The notes under the pieces are model-generated. The model did not search any database. It was not told the DNA's origin and saw only the letters and a program-made list of their open reading frames with translations. Both the position numbers and the translations under genes were made by a program. A stretch of DNA of 64,000 nt, taken from positions 482,567 through 546,566 of the forward strand of contig NZ_JAGIAV010000004.1 in the NCBI RefSeq assembly GCF_017744675.1, in the 5' to 3' direction. Position 1 is the stretch's first letter, and every line of letters begins with the position of its first letter. Of this stretch, positions 1 to 8,079 are shown one piece after another. This DNA comes from Flavobacterium sp. (GTDB lineage: Bacteria; Bacteroidota; Bacteroidia; Flavobacteriales; Flavobacteriaceae).

Positions 1-1
1 C

Positions 2-259
2 GCGAAAGAAACGCACGGTCCAACTACCATGATGACAGGAAATGTAACGCAGGCTTCTCTTGACTTGGGAAATTTATTAAAAAACGGATTTAAAGATGCC
101 GAAGTATTTTTAAGTTTTAAAAAACAGCTGGTTACCTTAATCGGATTCCTTGCGGGATGTTTTCTAGGAGCCGTTGCAGGAAAATTTTTCGGACTAGGAA
201 CATTAATTCTGCCAGGAGCAGCAATGATTATTTGCTACTTATATCACCGAGATAGTTAA
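2..259 (+). CDS. DUF1275 (YoaK-like) membrane protein, C-terminal fragment
   Basis: The reading frame is open from base 2, so this is the 3' end of a gene that begins left of the window. The visible 85 residues start with HGPTTMMTGNVTQ, typical of the DUF1275/YoaK family of small multi-spanning membrane proteins, and include hydrophobic stretches LIGFLAGCFLGAVAG and LILPGAAMIICYLY that would be the last membrane helices. The ATG codons at 29 and 32 are internal, not starts. The family has no settled biochemical function. A 161-bp gap separates it from the response regulator downstream. The family call is fairly sure; the role is unknown. Confidence 0.7.
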   Translation, partial: AKETHGPTTMMTGNVTQASLDLGNLLKNGFKDAEVFLSFKKQLVTLIGFLAGCFLGAVAGKFFGLGTLILPGAAMIICYLYHRDS

Positions 260-420
260 GCAAAACGCCTACTTTCAGATTGCAGATTTCTGATAATATA
301 CTATCTTTAAAAAATGATTTTAGCCTTCTTTTCTCCAAAAGAAAGCTTAAAATCCGTCAAAAAGAAATTTCTAAAAAACTCCAAATTCTTGGCCATTCTT
401 GAAATTATACAAATGATGTA

Positions 421-1776
421 ATGAAGGAGAAACTACTAATTGTTGAAGATGAATTTATTGTTGCAAATGATCTAAAAATCATGCTGCAGAAAGCAGGCTA
501 TCAAGTTGTTGGCATTGCCGCTTCTGTGGCTCAGGCAAGAAAACTAATCGAAGAAAAAAGTCCAGATTGGATTTTACTGGATATTATATTAAAAGGCAAT
601 TTAACAGGAATTGATTTGGCGTGGGAACTGCGCGAAATGAATCTGCCTTTTCTTTATATCTCAGCAAACACCAATCAGAGCACGCTTGAAGCCGTTAAAG
701 CTACACATCCGTACGGTTTTATGGTTAAGCCTTTTAGAGAAAAAGATCTCGTTGTGATGTTGGATATCGCTAGATATCGATTTAATCAAGAAAAAGAAAA
801 TCTAGCTCCAGCCGTGACAGCAAACCAAGAAATTGCGGGAATCATTGGCGAAAGTCCGTTATTAAAAGAAGCTATTGAAAAAATAAAAATTGTAGCTCCT
901 GCTGAAACTTCTGTTTTAATTTTGGGCGAAAGCGGTACCGGAAAAGAAAGAGCCGCACACGCCATACATGAACTTTCGACGCATAAATCACATCCGATTG
1001 TAGTGGTAAACTGCGCCGCTTTACCGCAATCTTTGATAGAATCGGAACTTTTCGGACATGAAAAAGGTGCTTTTACAGGAGCTAATGCATTGCGAATTGG
1101 AAAATTCGAACAAGCCAATAACGGAACTATTTTTCTCGATGAAATTGGCGAATTGCCGCTTGACTCTCAAGTAAAATTATTACGAGTGTTGCAAGAGAAA
1201 GAAATTCAACGTCTTGGAAGCAATAAAACCATTAAAATTAATGTTCGCATTGTAGCGGCTACCAATAAAATTCTTGAAAAAGAAGTTGCCGAAGGGCGTT
1301 TCAGACTAGATTTATATTATAGATTAAATGTATTTCCGATACAATTGCCGTCTTTAAGAGAACGCAAAGAAGATATAGAAATATTGGCTTATTATTTTCT
1401 AAAAAAATATGCAGCAAGTTCTAAAAAGACTGTAAACAAAATAAGCGCACCAGCTTTGGAACAATTAAAAAGTTATAATTGGCCAGGAAATGTACGTGAA
1501 TTGGAACATTTGGCAGAAAGAAATGTGCTGCTCGCCAAAACAAACGAAATTGAAAAATTTGACTTACCTTCTATCACTCCTATTGTCGCTTTAGAAACTA
1601 GCTCTAATAAACTAAAGTCAATGGAAGAAATGGAAAAAGAACATATTATGAATGCACTTCAAATCTGCAATGGCAAAGTCTCAGGCATTGGTGGTGCTGC
1701 CGAGCTTTTAAAAATGCAACCGCAGACTTTGTATTCAAAAATGAAAAAATTAGGTATTAAACAAGGATATAATTAA
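421..1776 (+). CDS. Sigma-54-dependent response regulator (REC-AAA+-Fis HTH)
   Basis: This NtrC-type transcription activator has three parts. Residues 1-120 form a receiver domain with acidic residues at E9/D10, phospho-acceptor D54 in WILLDI and K103 in MVKPF. Residues about 136-365 form a sigma-54 AAA+ ATPase with Walker A GESGTGKE (169-176), the sigma-54 contact loop GAFTGA (216-221) and Walker B TIFLDE (236-241). Residues about 400-451 form a Fis-like helix-turn-helix. It would be phosphorylated by a partner kinase and would drive RpoN promoters by ATP hydrolysis. No kinase is adjacent; the orphan TPR kinase at 8080 is a candidate partner by inference only. The AAA+ part closely resembles that of the GAF-type activator at 3734, suggesting paralogues. 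Confidence 0.93.
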   Translation: MKEKLLIVEDEFIVANDLKIMLQKAGYQVVGIAASVAQARKLIEEKSPDWILLDIILKGNLTGIDLAWELREMNLPFLYISANTNQSTLEAVKATHPYGFMVKPFREKDLVVMLDIARYRFNQEKENLAPAVTANQEIAGIIGESPLLKEAIEKIKIVAPAETSVLILGESGTGKERAAHAIHELSTHKSHPIVVVNCAALPQSLIESELFGHEKGAFTGANALRIGKFEQANNGTIFLDEIGELPLDSQVKLLRVLQEKEIQRLGSNKTIKINVRIVAATNKILEKEVAEGRFRLDLYYRLNVFPIQLPSLRERKEDIEILAYYFLKKYAASSKKTVNKISAPALEQLKSYNWPGNVRELEHLAERNVLLAKTNEIEKFDLPSITPIVALETSSNKLKSMEEMEKEHIMNALQICNGKVSGIGGAAELLKMQPQTLYSKMKKLGIKQGYN

Positions 1777-1782
1777 ATTTAT

Positions 1783-2061
1783 AGAACCGCAAAGTTTTTT
1801 TACCGCAAAGCACGCTAAGATTTACGCAAAGTTCGCGAAGTTTCTTTTGAAATTCTTTGAAAATCATGAGTTTGCAAAGCTTTGTCTGCAAAGTTTTATC
1901 TAGACAAAGCTTTGCGAACTTAATCTTTAGATTTCGCTTAAGATCTTAATAAAAAGCCTTAGCGAACTCTGCGTAATTAAATGCGTAATTAAAAAAGTAA
2001 AGCTTAGCGAACTTTGCGTAACCCTTGTGCCTTTGCGGTTTAAAAAAACTTTGCGGTTAAA
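1783..2061. repeat. Long imperfect inverted repeat, GCAAAG family
   Basis: The 307-bp gap between the response regulator and the GNAT gene is filled by a long inverted repeat. Its left arm has ACCGCAAAG followed by a T-run and ACCGCAAAGCACGC near 1785-1815. Its right arm near 2029-2061 is the near reverse complement, ending CTTTGCGGTTAAA. Between them are further GCAAAG / CTTTGC blocks. The same vocabulary recurs at about 16.7-17.15, 25.4-25.7, 31.0-31.5 and 33.6-33.8 kb, so this is a dispersed, probably non-autonomous intergenic element. Confidence 0.75.
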
Positions 2062-2083
2062 TTTTACAAACAATACAAAATAT

Positions 2084-2374
2084 ATGGAAACAATAAAATT
2101 AGAATTAGACGAAAAAAAACATGGTGCTTTTAATCTCTATGTCGACGGTAAAAAATTAGGAGAAATGACGGTAAGCATCAAACCTGATTTGCTTACAGTT
2201 TATCACACTGGAGTCGAGCCAGAAGCAGAAGGAAAAGGTTATGCAAAAAAACTATTAGAAGAAATGGTGGCTTATGTTCGCGCCAATAACTTGAAAGTTT
2301 TACCGCTTTGCCCTTACGTGCACGCTCAATTTAAAAGACATCCAGACGAGTACGAGGATATTTGGAAGAAATAA
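2084..2374 (+). CDS. Small GNAT family N-acetyltransferase (COG2388-like)
   Basis: This 96-residue protein resembles the short GNAT family of predicted acetyltransferases. The acetyl-CoA loop is seen as GVEPEAEGKGYAKKLL, and the C-terminal half contains the conserved VLPLCPYVHAQFKRHPD segment of this subfamily. The substrate is unknown. I chose the ATG at 2084 rather than the longer frame from 2027, because the first 19 codons of the longer frame lie in the GCAAAG repeat and do not look like protein. It stands alone, 218 bp before the MhqD-like hydrolase, with a GTCAT-type repeat between. Confidence 0.85.
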   Translation: METIKLELDEKKHGAFNLYVDGKKLGEMTVSIKPDLLTVYHTGVEPEAEGKGYAKKLLEEMVAYVRANNLKVLPLCPYVHAQFKRHPDEYEDIWKK

Positions 2375-2387
2375 AACGCTCCAATTT

Positions 2388-2486
2388 GTCATCTCGAGGA
2401 ACGAGAGATTTCCGCAAGTAACTCCGCAACAAGAGTCCAATCTTTGGCGAGCTACTCGCGAGGATTTCTCCTTACGTCGAAATGAC
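2388..2486. repeat. GTCAT inverted-repeat element, copy 1
   Basis: A 99-bp element begins GTCATCTCGAGGA and ends CGTCGAAATGAC, so its ends are imperfect inverted repeats. It shares the 3' block GAGCTACTCGCG..GATTTCTCCTT..CGTCGAAATGAC with copies at 16889-16986 and 45917-46017. All three copies are intergenic. It lies just behind the stop of the GNAT gene and could act as a transcript-end hairpin. Confidence 0.75.
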
Positions 2487-2591
2487 AAGATTGTGTTGAA
2501 AAAAATCTGCTAAAATCTTTTTAATCCCGATAGCTATCGAGAGCGTGAAAAATTAAATGGCCAGTCTAATAATTAAAAGAACAAAACAACC

Positions 2592-3212
2592 ATGAATACA
2601 GATATTTTAACAGATGGTATTCCTTTAAATGAAGCTAAAAAAGCCTTAATTATGATTCACGGACGTGGTGCCAGTGCTCATGATATTCTTTCAATCGCAA
2701 GACATCTTAACGTTGGTGATTTTGCATTGGTAGCACCTCAGGCAGAAAATAGAACTTGGTATCCCTATTCGTTTTTAGCTCCTTTGAACGAAAATGAACC
2801 TTCTTTTTCTAAATCATTAGAAGCCATACATCAAGTTGTGGTCGCAATTCAGCAAAACGGAATTGAAAAGGAAAATATCTATTTCTTGGGATTCTCTCAA
2901 GGTGCTTGTCTTGCTTTGGAATTTACAACAAGAAATGCGGCAAAATATGGCGGAGTCGTAGCTTTTACAGGCGGATTAATTGGCGATAAAGTCTATGAAA
3001 ACCATTATGCAGGAAATTTCGAAAATACGCCTGTTTTTATCGGAACAAGCGATCCCGATTTTCACGTTCCTGTAGAAAGGGTCAATGAAACGGAAGCTCT
3101 TATGGAGAAAATGGGTGCAGATGTCACAAAAAAAATCTACCCAAATATGGGACATACGATAAGTCAAGATGAAGTAGATTGTGCCAATGCCTTAATTTTC
3201 AATAAAAAATAA
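2592..3212 (+). CDS. Alpha/beta hydrolase, MhqD/YpfH-like carboxylesterase
   Basis: This 206-residue cytoplasmic serine hydrolase belongs to the phospholipase/carboxylesterase family (COG0400). The nucleophile elbow is GFSQG with S102. The acid is in GTSDPD (D154 or D156) and the base is H188 in MGHT. The oxyanion region is IHGRGAS. No signal peptide is seen. The stop codon overlaps the start of the cupin gene by one base (TAATG), so the two are translationally coupled. In Bacillus the homologue MhqD goes with the ring-cleaving dioxygenase MhqO in quinone and electrophile resistance; an MhqO-like gene lies 2.4 kb away at 5626. The exact substrate cannot be read from sequence. Confidence 0.88.
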   Translation: MNTDILTDGIPLNEAKKALIMIHGRGASAHDILSIARHLNVGDFALVAPQAENRTWYPYSFLAPLNENEPSFSKSLEAIHQVVVAIQQNGIEKENIYFLGFSQGACLALEFTTRNAAKYGGVVAFTGGLIGDKVYENHYAGNFENTPVFIGTSDPDFHVPVERVNETEALMEKMGADVTKKIYPNMGHTISQDEVDCANALIFNKK

Positions 3213-3565
3213 TGATTACGATTACTCGTGTTTACAGCGATGCTAGCGGAGAAAGTCATTTTGAAGACTTTGAAGTCCCATTAAAAAACAATGGCGACAT
3301 CGGCTTTTTATCTGATGATGAACCTGTAAAATCTATCGTTTTTAGAGAAGTCAGTCCTTCTTACGATTACGATTTTCACAATGCTCCAGATCGCCAATAC
3401 ATTGTTTTACTCGAAGGAGGCGTAGAAATTGAAACTTCTTTGGGCGAAAAAAGAACATTTCCAACGGGTTCGATTTTATTGGTAGAAGATACCGCAGGAA
3501 AAGGGCACAAAACCAAAAATTTAGAACCTAAACTGCGAAAATCTATTTTTATCAAGTTAGTTTAG
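3212..3565 (+). CDS. Cupin-fold protein, coupled to the hydrolase
   Basis: This 117-residue protein is predicted to form a small single-domain cupin. The region with DFHNAPDRQYIVLLEGGVEIE around residues 55-75 followed by a late GKGH (residues about 95-98) fits cupin motifs 1 and 2, with H57 and H98 as possible metal ligands. The ATG overlaps the TAA of the preceding hydrolase by one base, which indicates co-translation and a shared role. A function in handling small organic molecules is an inference from context; no enzyme activity can be assigned. Confidence 0.72.
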   Translation: MITITRVYSDASGESHFEDFEVPLKNNGDIGFLSDDEPVKSIVFREVSPSYDYDFHNAPDRQYIVLLEGGVEIETSLGEKRTFPTGSILLVEDTAGKGHKTKNLEPKLRKSIFIKLV

Positions 3566-3601
3566 AAACGTTGTTTCAGGTTTCAGGTTTCAGGTTGTGT
3601 A

Positions 3602-3715
3602 GAACTTTGTCAAAGTTTTAAACTTTGACAAAGTTGGCGTGCAGCGCTATATGTATTATTTCAAGTGAAATGCCTTTTTACACAAGATAAAACTATGTTT
3701 CTATGTGTTTAAAAC
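3602..3715. repeat. ACACATAG-family element, right part only (copy C)
   Basis: The sequence contains the hairpin CTTTGTCAAAG..CTTTGACAAAG, then a segment with AAGTGAAATGCCTTT, and ends CTATGTTTCTATGTGTTTAAA. The same three blocks in the same order occur in the full copy at 28306-28504. The left arm is missing here. It is preceded by a short tandem of TTTCAGG units at about 3574-3596. It sits between two convergent genes. Confidence 0.65.
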
Positions 3716-3733
3716 CTTTGCACTTTCAAAACA

Positions 3734-5452
3734 TCAATCCAAAAAATGTTCTTTTTTGATTCCTAGCTTTCGCATTCTAGAAGCCAGTGTCGTAGATGGC
3801 AAACCCAATAAAACAGCCGCGCCTTGCGGACCCGAAATTCTTCCGTTACATTTTTTTATGACTTTTAGAATGTGCTCCTTCTCTACTTCTTGAAGCGTTT
3901 TGATGCAAAGTTCTTTTTCTAAAACATTAGAATCTGTAATCACAATTTCAGAAAAAGCCATTTCTTTTATTTTTTCGCCTTTGGCAAACAAAATGCTTCT
4001 TTCGACCATATTTTCCAATTCGCGAACATTTCCCGGCCAAGCATTTGCAATCATATTTTTCATCACTTCTTTAGAAAAGCCTTTTATATGTTTACCCGTT
4101 TTTTGAGCATGCTTTTCCAAGAAAAAATGGGCTAAAGCAGGTATGTCTTCTTTGCGGTTACGTAATGCAGGCAGATGAATTGGATATACATTTAAACGAT
4201 AATACAAATCGCTTCTAAAGCGTTCTTCGGCAACTTCTTTCTCAAGCATTTTATTGGTTGCAGCAATAATTCTTGCATTCACTTTTATGCTTTTGTTTCC
4301 GCCCACTCGCTCAATTTCTTTTTCTTGTAAAACACGAAGCAGTTTTCCTTGCAATTCTAAGGGCAACTCTCCTATTTCGTCTAAAAAAATGGTACTGTTC
4401 TCCGCTTGTTCAAACTTGCCGATTCTTTGTTCGGCCGCTCCAGTAAAAGCACCTTTTTCATGTCCGAACAATTCGCTTTCAATCAAATTTTCAGGGATTG
4501 AAGCACAATTCACTTTAGTCATTTTTTGGTCTGAAACTCCAGATAAATGGTGAATTGCATTTGCAACGAGTTCTTTTCCTGTTCCTGTTTCTCCCAAAAT
4601 TAAAACCGTAGAATTGGAAGAAGCCACCTGCAAAATCAATTCCTGAACTTGTTTCATGGCATCGCTCGATCCTATAATTCCATAGAAATCTTCGCTTTTT
4701 TGAATGTTCTTTTCTTTCTTTTTGCTTGAAATATTCTTCTTCAAAATTTCTAATTTGGCAAGCCTATCTTCATTTTGTTGTGCAAGCATGATATTTCTGA
4801 GCGTAATAGAAAGCTGCATGGCAATTCCTCTAAAAACTCGATTAGATTCTCTGCTGAACGTTTTAGCATTTTTAAAGAAAAGAAAAAGTACATTTCGATT
4901 TCCTTTTATACAAGGTAGACTAATTCCGAATGCGTGTTTAAAGCCTTTTTTATAAATGTTCTGAATATAATCTGGATTCTTGGTGTTTGCTAAATCAAAG
5001 GAAACAATATCAGCAGAATCGGTGCAGGAATCAAAAAAACCGTCATTTATGGCGTAACTTTTTAAATCTACATTTTCAGCTGTGGAATAAAAAAGGAAGT
5101 ATTCCGCTTGACTTTCATCAGAAGAAGCAACAATAAAAGATTCAAATTGGAAGTTATCTTTTAAGATTCCGTTTACCACAGAGCTAAATTCCTCTTTGTT
5201 TAAAACCTGAGAAAGTGATGCGCAAATAGACATAATAAGCATTTGTTCTTTTTCTCTTTCCTGTAGTCTATTTATTGTAATTGCAGCTTTGTCTATCGGC
5301 TTTTGCATAAACGGTATTTCGTATGGTATTTCTGAGTGTGGAACTGTAAATTTAAGAAATAGCGTTTTGTAAATCACTATCGATTTTCTAATATGCCCTT
5401 TTAATATCATAAATTTACGATATATCGTATACTCTATACTTTGGTTTTTCAT
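3734..5452 (-). CDS. GAF-domain sigma-54-dependent transcription activator
   Basis: The 572-residue protein has an N-terminal sensory part, probably GAF (about residues 70-225), a basic linker, a sigma-54 AAA+ domain and a Fis-type HTH at the C-terminus. Walker A is GETGTGKE (about 287-294), the sigma-54 loop GAFTGA (about 334-339) and Walker B TIFLDE. There is no receiver domain, so it probably senses a small molecule. The first ATG is at 5452; an ATG at 5308, just before the GAF region, is an alternative start. It is divergent from the MhqO-like dioxygenase at 5626 with a 173-bp shared upstream region, so it may control that gene. I found no convincing -24/-12 promoter there, so the link stays inference. 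Confidence 0.9.
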   Translation of the reverse strand: MKNQSIEYTIYRKFMILKGHIRKSIVIYKTLFLKFTVPHSEIPYEIPFMQKPIDKAAITINRLQEREKEQMLIMSICASLSQVLNKEEFSSVVNGILKDNFQFESFIVASSDESQAEYFLFYSTAENVDLKSYAINDGFFDSCTDSADIVSFDLANTKNPDYIQNIYKKGFKHAFGISLPCIKGNRNVLFLFFKNAKTFSRESNRVFRGIAMQLSITLRNIMLAQQNEDRLAKLEILKKNISSKKKEKNIQKSEDFYGIIGSSDAMKQVQELILQVASSNSTVLILGETGTGKELVANAIHHLSGVSDQKMTKVNCASIPENLIESELFGHEKGAFTGAAEQRIGKFEQAENSTIFLDEIGELPLELQGKLLRVLQEKEIERVGGNKSIKVNARIIAATNKMLEKEVAEERFRSDLYYRLNVYPIHLPALRNRKEDIPALAHFFLEKHAQKTGKHIKGFSKEVMKNMIANAWPGNVRELENMVERSILFAKGEKIKEMAFSEIVITDSNVLEKELCIKTLQEVEKEHILKVIKKCNGRISGPQGAAVLLGLPSTTLASRMRKLGIKKEHFLD

Positions 5453-5579
5453 CAAAAGCCTTGTTTTTCAGAGCCTTTTCAAAATCGGAATATTAATTGT
5501 TTAACCTTTCGTGTTTTCAAAAAAAACAGGGCTTTTTATTTCTTAATCTAGGTTAATCGATGCAAAAGCATAACCGCCG

Positions 5580-5587
5580 TAAATTTG
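5580..5587 (+). promoter_or_regulatory. Putative -7 promoter element (TAAATTTG)
   Basis: TAAATTTG matches the Flavobacterium -7 consensus TAnnTTTG and lies 38 bp before the ATG of the dioxygenase gene. I could not find a clear TTG at the usual -33 distance, so the element may need an activator. Confidence 0.5.
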
Positions 5588-5625
5588 TAAAAGAAAAATC
5601 AATAACAATTTAATATAAAAATACC

Positions 5626-6564
5626 ATGGAAAATAAAATTTTAGGCTTACACCATATTACTGCAATCGCAGGTGACGCTAAACGTAATTTTGACTTTTAT
5701 TCTAAAGTTTTAGGATTAAGATTCATTAAAAAAACAGTAAACTTTGACGATCCTGGAACCTACCACTTTTACTTTGGTGACGAAGTTGGAAGCGCAGGAA
5801 CCATTTTAACATTCTTCCCCTGGGGATCAGGAATTCAGCAAGGAAGAAAAGGTTCTGGAATGGCAACTGAAATTGGATATTCTGTTCCAAAAGGAAGTCT
5901 TGATTTCTGGCAAAAACGTTTCGAGCAGTATAATGTAATTTACAATAAACCAGCTGAAAAGTTTGGTGAAAAATATTTGACTTTCTTAGATCCAGACGGA
6001 TTGAAATTGGAGTTAATCGAATCTAAAACAGAAGACAGCAGAAAAGCTTGGGAAACTGACGAAGTAAAAGCAGATGTGGCAACAAAAGGTTTTCATAACA
6101 TTACTTTGACTTTAAACAACATTAAGCCAACTGCTGCAGTTTTGACTGAAATATTTGGTTATAAATTGATCGATCAGGATGTAAATCGTTACCGTTATGC
6201 AACAGATGCTGTAGAAAATGCTGCTATTGTTGACTTGGTAGAATTACCTGAAGAAAAACGCGGTTTAAACGCTAACGGAACTGTTCACCACGTGGCTTTC
6301 CGTGTGCCAAATGACGAAATTCTAATGAAATTTAGAGAAAAAATCGAAGAATACGGATTACAGATTACGCCACAAATTGACAGACAATATTTCCACTCTC
6401 TATATTTCAGAGAACCAGGAGGAGTTTTGTTTGAAATCGCTACCGATAATCCTGGATTTACTGTAGACGAAAGCTTAGAAGAATTAGGTCAAAACCTAAA
6501 ACTTCCAGCTCAATACGAGCCTCAAAGAGAAGCAATTGAAAAACATTTGGTTAAGATTAATTAA
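5626..6564 (+). CDS. VOC-family ring-cleaving dioxygenase (MhqO-like)
   Basis: This 312-residue protein has two vicinal-oxygen-chelate modules, residues about 6-135 and 155-280. Candidate metal ligands are H9/H10 in LHHITAIAG, H221/H222 in VHHVAFRVP and E270 in GVLFEIATDNPGF. The arrangement and length match MhqO/MhqA-type proteins, annotated as ring-cleaving dioxygenases or glyoxalase-like proteins acting on quinone or hydroquinone adducts. It is cytoplasmic. It stands divergent to the GAF-type sigma-54 activator, and a strong terminator follows. Activity as a true dioxygenase has not been shown for most family members. Confidence 0.9.
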   Translation: MENKILGLHHITAIAGDAKRNFDFYSKVLGLRFIKKTVNFDDPGTYHFYFGDEVGSAGTILTFFPWGSGIQQGRKGSGMATEIGYSVPKGSLDFWQKRFEQYNVIYNKPAEKFGEKYLTFLDPDGLKLELIESKTEDSRKAWETDEVKADVATKGFHNITLTLNNIKPTAAVLTEIFGYKLIDQDVNRYRYATDAVENAAIVDLVELPEEKRGLNANGTVHHVAFRVPNDEILMKFREKIEEYGLQITPQIDRQYFHSLYFREPGGVLFEIATDNPGFTVDESLEELGQNLKLPAQYEPQREAIEKHLVKIN

Positions 6565-6611
6565 TTTGTTTTATTAAACTGGGGTTAAACCCAAAACACA
6601 CAACTATTTTG

Positions 6612-6645
6612 AAAAAGCTGTCTAAATTCTAGGCAGCTTTTTTTA
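6612..6645 (+). terminator. Rho-independent terminator after the dioxygenase gene
   Basis: The arms AAAAAGCTGTCTA and TAGGCAGCTTTTT pair with one G-T wobble around the loop AATTC and run into a T-tract. It lies 48 bp behind the stop codon. Confidence 0.85.
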
Positions 6646-6673
6646 ATCTTCACTTAGAAACAATTAAAAATTA

Positions 6674-6714
6674 TTTAATATTAAAAAATTGATAATCAAT
6701 ATTTTAATATTAAA
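6674..6714. promoter_or_regulatory. 41-bp AT-rich near-palindrome upstream of gap
   Basis: The 12-bp palindrome TTTAATATTAAA occurs at 6674-6685 and 6703-6714, and between them lies the palindrome ATTGATAATCAAT (6688-6700). The whole segment is almost its own reverse complement. It ends 69 bp before the GAPDH start, where an operator would be expected. A regulatory role is inference; AT-rich DNA yields such symmetry by chance more often than GC-rich DNA does. Confidence 0.45.
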
Positions 6715-6783
6715 TTTATAAAATATGTTACTGCATTCTTCACTATTAGATTGCAAATAAATAATCATTTAAATTACTATATT

Positions 6784-7785
6784 ATGGCAAAAATAGCATT
6801 ATACGGATTTGGCCGCATAGGAAGACAATTTCTTCGCGTCGCTTTAAAAGACAATCTTTTTGTTCCTGAGGTCATCGCTGACATTCAAGATATTAACCTG
6901 CTTGGAGCACTTTTTAGTGTTGACACCAATTATGGAAGATGGCACGAAGAAGTGAAAACAACAGATGAAAATTTTTTAATTGGAGGCAGAACGATTCCGT
7001 ATCAAAATTCAAAGCTAGACATTCCCGATTGGAAAGCATTAGGAATTGATATTGTTGTAGATTGTACGGGACGTGCGACCACAAGAGATTTTGCTCAAAA
7101 ACACATTGACAAAGGGGCAAAATATGTTTTGGTAAGTGCACCAAGTAAATCTTTGGCTGATTGTGATGCTGTTCTTTTAAAAGGAATTAATTTGGATGAA
7201 TTTGATGCTGGAAGCCATAAAATCATCAGCATGGGAAGCTGTACTACAAATGGATTAGCTGCTGTTGTAAAAGTAATCAAAGAAAATTTCGGTATTGAAT
7301 ACGGTCTTTTTTCAACCGTTCACTCCTACACCAATACGCAATCTTTGACAGATCAGCCTATGAAAGACAGACGTGATTCTTGGGCGGCTGCCGAAAATAT
7401 TATTCCGTCTTCTTCTGGTGCTGCAAGAGCTTTACAGTTTATCTGGAGCGATTTAAAAATTACAGGAAAAGCGTATAGAGTTCCAACCAGAACTGGAAGT
7501 ATTGCCGAATTAAATTTGGTGACCACCAAAGATTGTACGGTAGAAGAAGTAAATAATGCTTTTAGAAAAGCGGCAGCTGAAGGCCCGTTAAAAGGCGTAA
7601 TGGATGTATTGGAAGAGCAATGGACGTCGGCCCGAATTGTCGGCGATCCTCATTCCTCTATTATCGATTTACCGCTTACTTCCAAAGAAGGAAATTTACT
7701 TTCTGTTGCGGCATGGTACGACAATGAATGGGGTTTCGCCAATCGACTTGCCGAAGTAGCGAAATATATTGCTGAAAAAATATAA
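6784..7785 (+). CDS. Glyceraldehyde-3-phosphate dehydrogenase-like protein (divergent type I)
   Basis: The 333-residue protein has the NAD(P)-binding start YGFGRIGRQFLR, the active-site loop SCTTN with catalytic C153, the catalytic His in STVHSYTN and the C-terminal WYDNEWGFANR. It would convert glyceraldehyde-3-phosphate to 1,3-bisphosphoglycerate. It departs from the common enzyme: the residue after SCTTN is Gly instead of the usual second Cys, and the NAD loop reads VIADIQD rather than VAINDL. It may therefore be a secondary paralogue, perhaps NADP-linked, or an erythrose-4-phosphate-type enzyme. I chose the ATG at 6784; the longer frame to 6751 starts at TTG and adds residues unlike the family N-terminus. 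Confidence 0.88.
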   Translation: MAKIALYGFGRIGRQFLRVALKDNLFVPEVIADIQDINLLGALFSVDTNYGRWHEEVKTTDENFLIGGRTIPYQNSKLDIPDWKALGIDIVVDCTGRATTRDFAQKHIDKGAKYVLVSAPSKSLADCDAVLLKGINLDEFDAGSHKIISMGSCTTNGLAAVVKVIKENFGIEYGLFSTVHSYTNTQSLTDQPMKDRRDSWAAAENIIPSSSGAARALQFIWSDLKITGKAYRVPTRTGSIAELNLVTTKDCTVEEVNNAFRKAAAEGPLKGVMDVLEEQWTSARIVGDPHSSIIDLPLTSKEGNLLSVAAWYDNEWGFANRLAEVAKYIAEKI

Positions 7786-7810
7786 TTCAAAATTTTTAAA
7801 ATTCATTATA

Positions 7811-7852
7811 AAAAAGAGTTAACTAGAAGCTTTACTATGTTGACTCTTTTTT
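7811..7852 (+). terminator. Rho-independent terminator after the GAPDH gene
   Basis: AAAAAGAGTTAAC at 7811-7823 pairs with GTTGACTCTTTTTT at 7839-7852 (one G-T pair), giving a long stem that ends in a T-run 26 bp behind the stop. Confidence 0.82.
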
Positions 7853-7864
7853 CATTACCCAATA

Positions 7865-7998
7865 GCGCGGATTTGCAATCCGTGCCCGTAAAGATTGTCT
7901 ATTTTCTGTAAATACAAAAACTACATATTTAGTGTTGAGTTTGCATTGATAATTTGTATTGTGTCTCACTGTTGCGGGCACGGATTGCAAATCCGCGC
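7865..7998. repeat. Perfect 24-bp inverted repeat pair (REP/BIME-like element)
   Basis: Bases 7865-7888 (beginning GCGCGGATTTGCAATCC) are the exact reverse complement of 7975-7998, with an 86-bp spacer. Each arm itself contains the imperfect palindrome GGATTTGCAATCC. The GC-rich arms contrast with the AT-rich surroundings. This layout is typical of REP-type elements mobilised by RAYT transposases; no transposase gene is present here. Confidence 0.8.
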
Positions 7999-8079
7999 GA
8001 TCGGTGAAAATAATGCTCTAAAATGTTTTCTAAACACTTTTAAATCTATTAGCTTTACTCCTTTCAAACACTCCAAAAC

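Noticed and set aside
2027..2083. Longer N-terminus for the GNAT protein
   Set aside because: These codons lie in the GCAAAG repeat and yield MPLRFKKTLRLNF, unlike the family; the ATG at 2084 gives the usual start.
5456..5625. Sigma-54 (-24/-12) promoter between the GAF activator and the dioxygenase
   Set aside because: I looked for TGGCAC-N5-TTGCA on both strands and found no acceptable match; a TAnnTTTG element is present instead.
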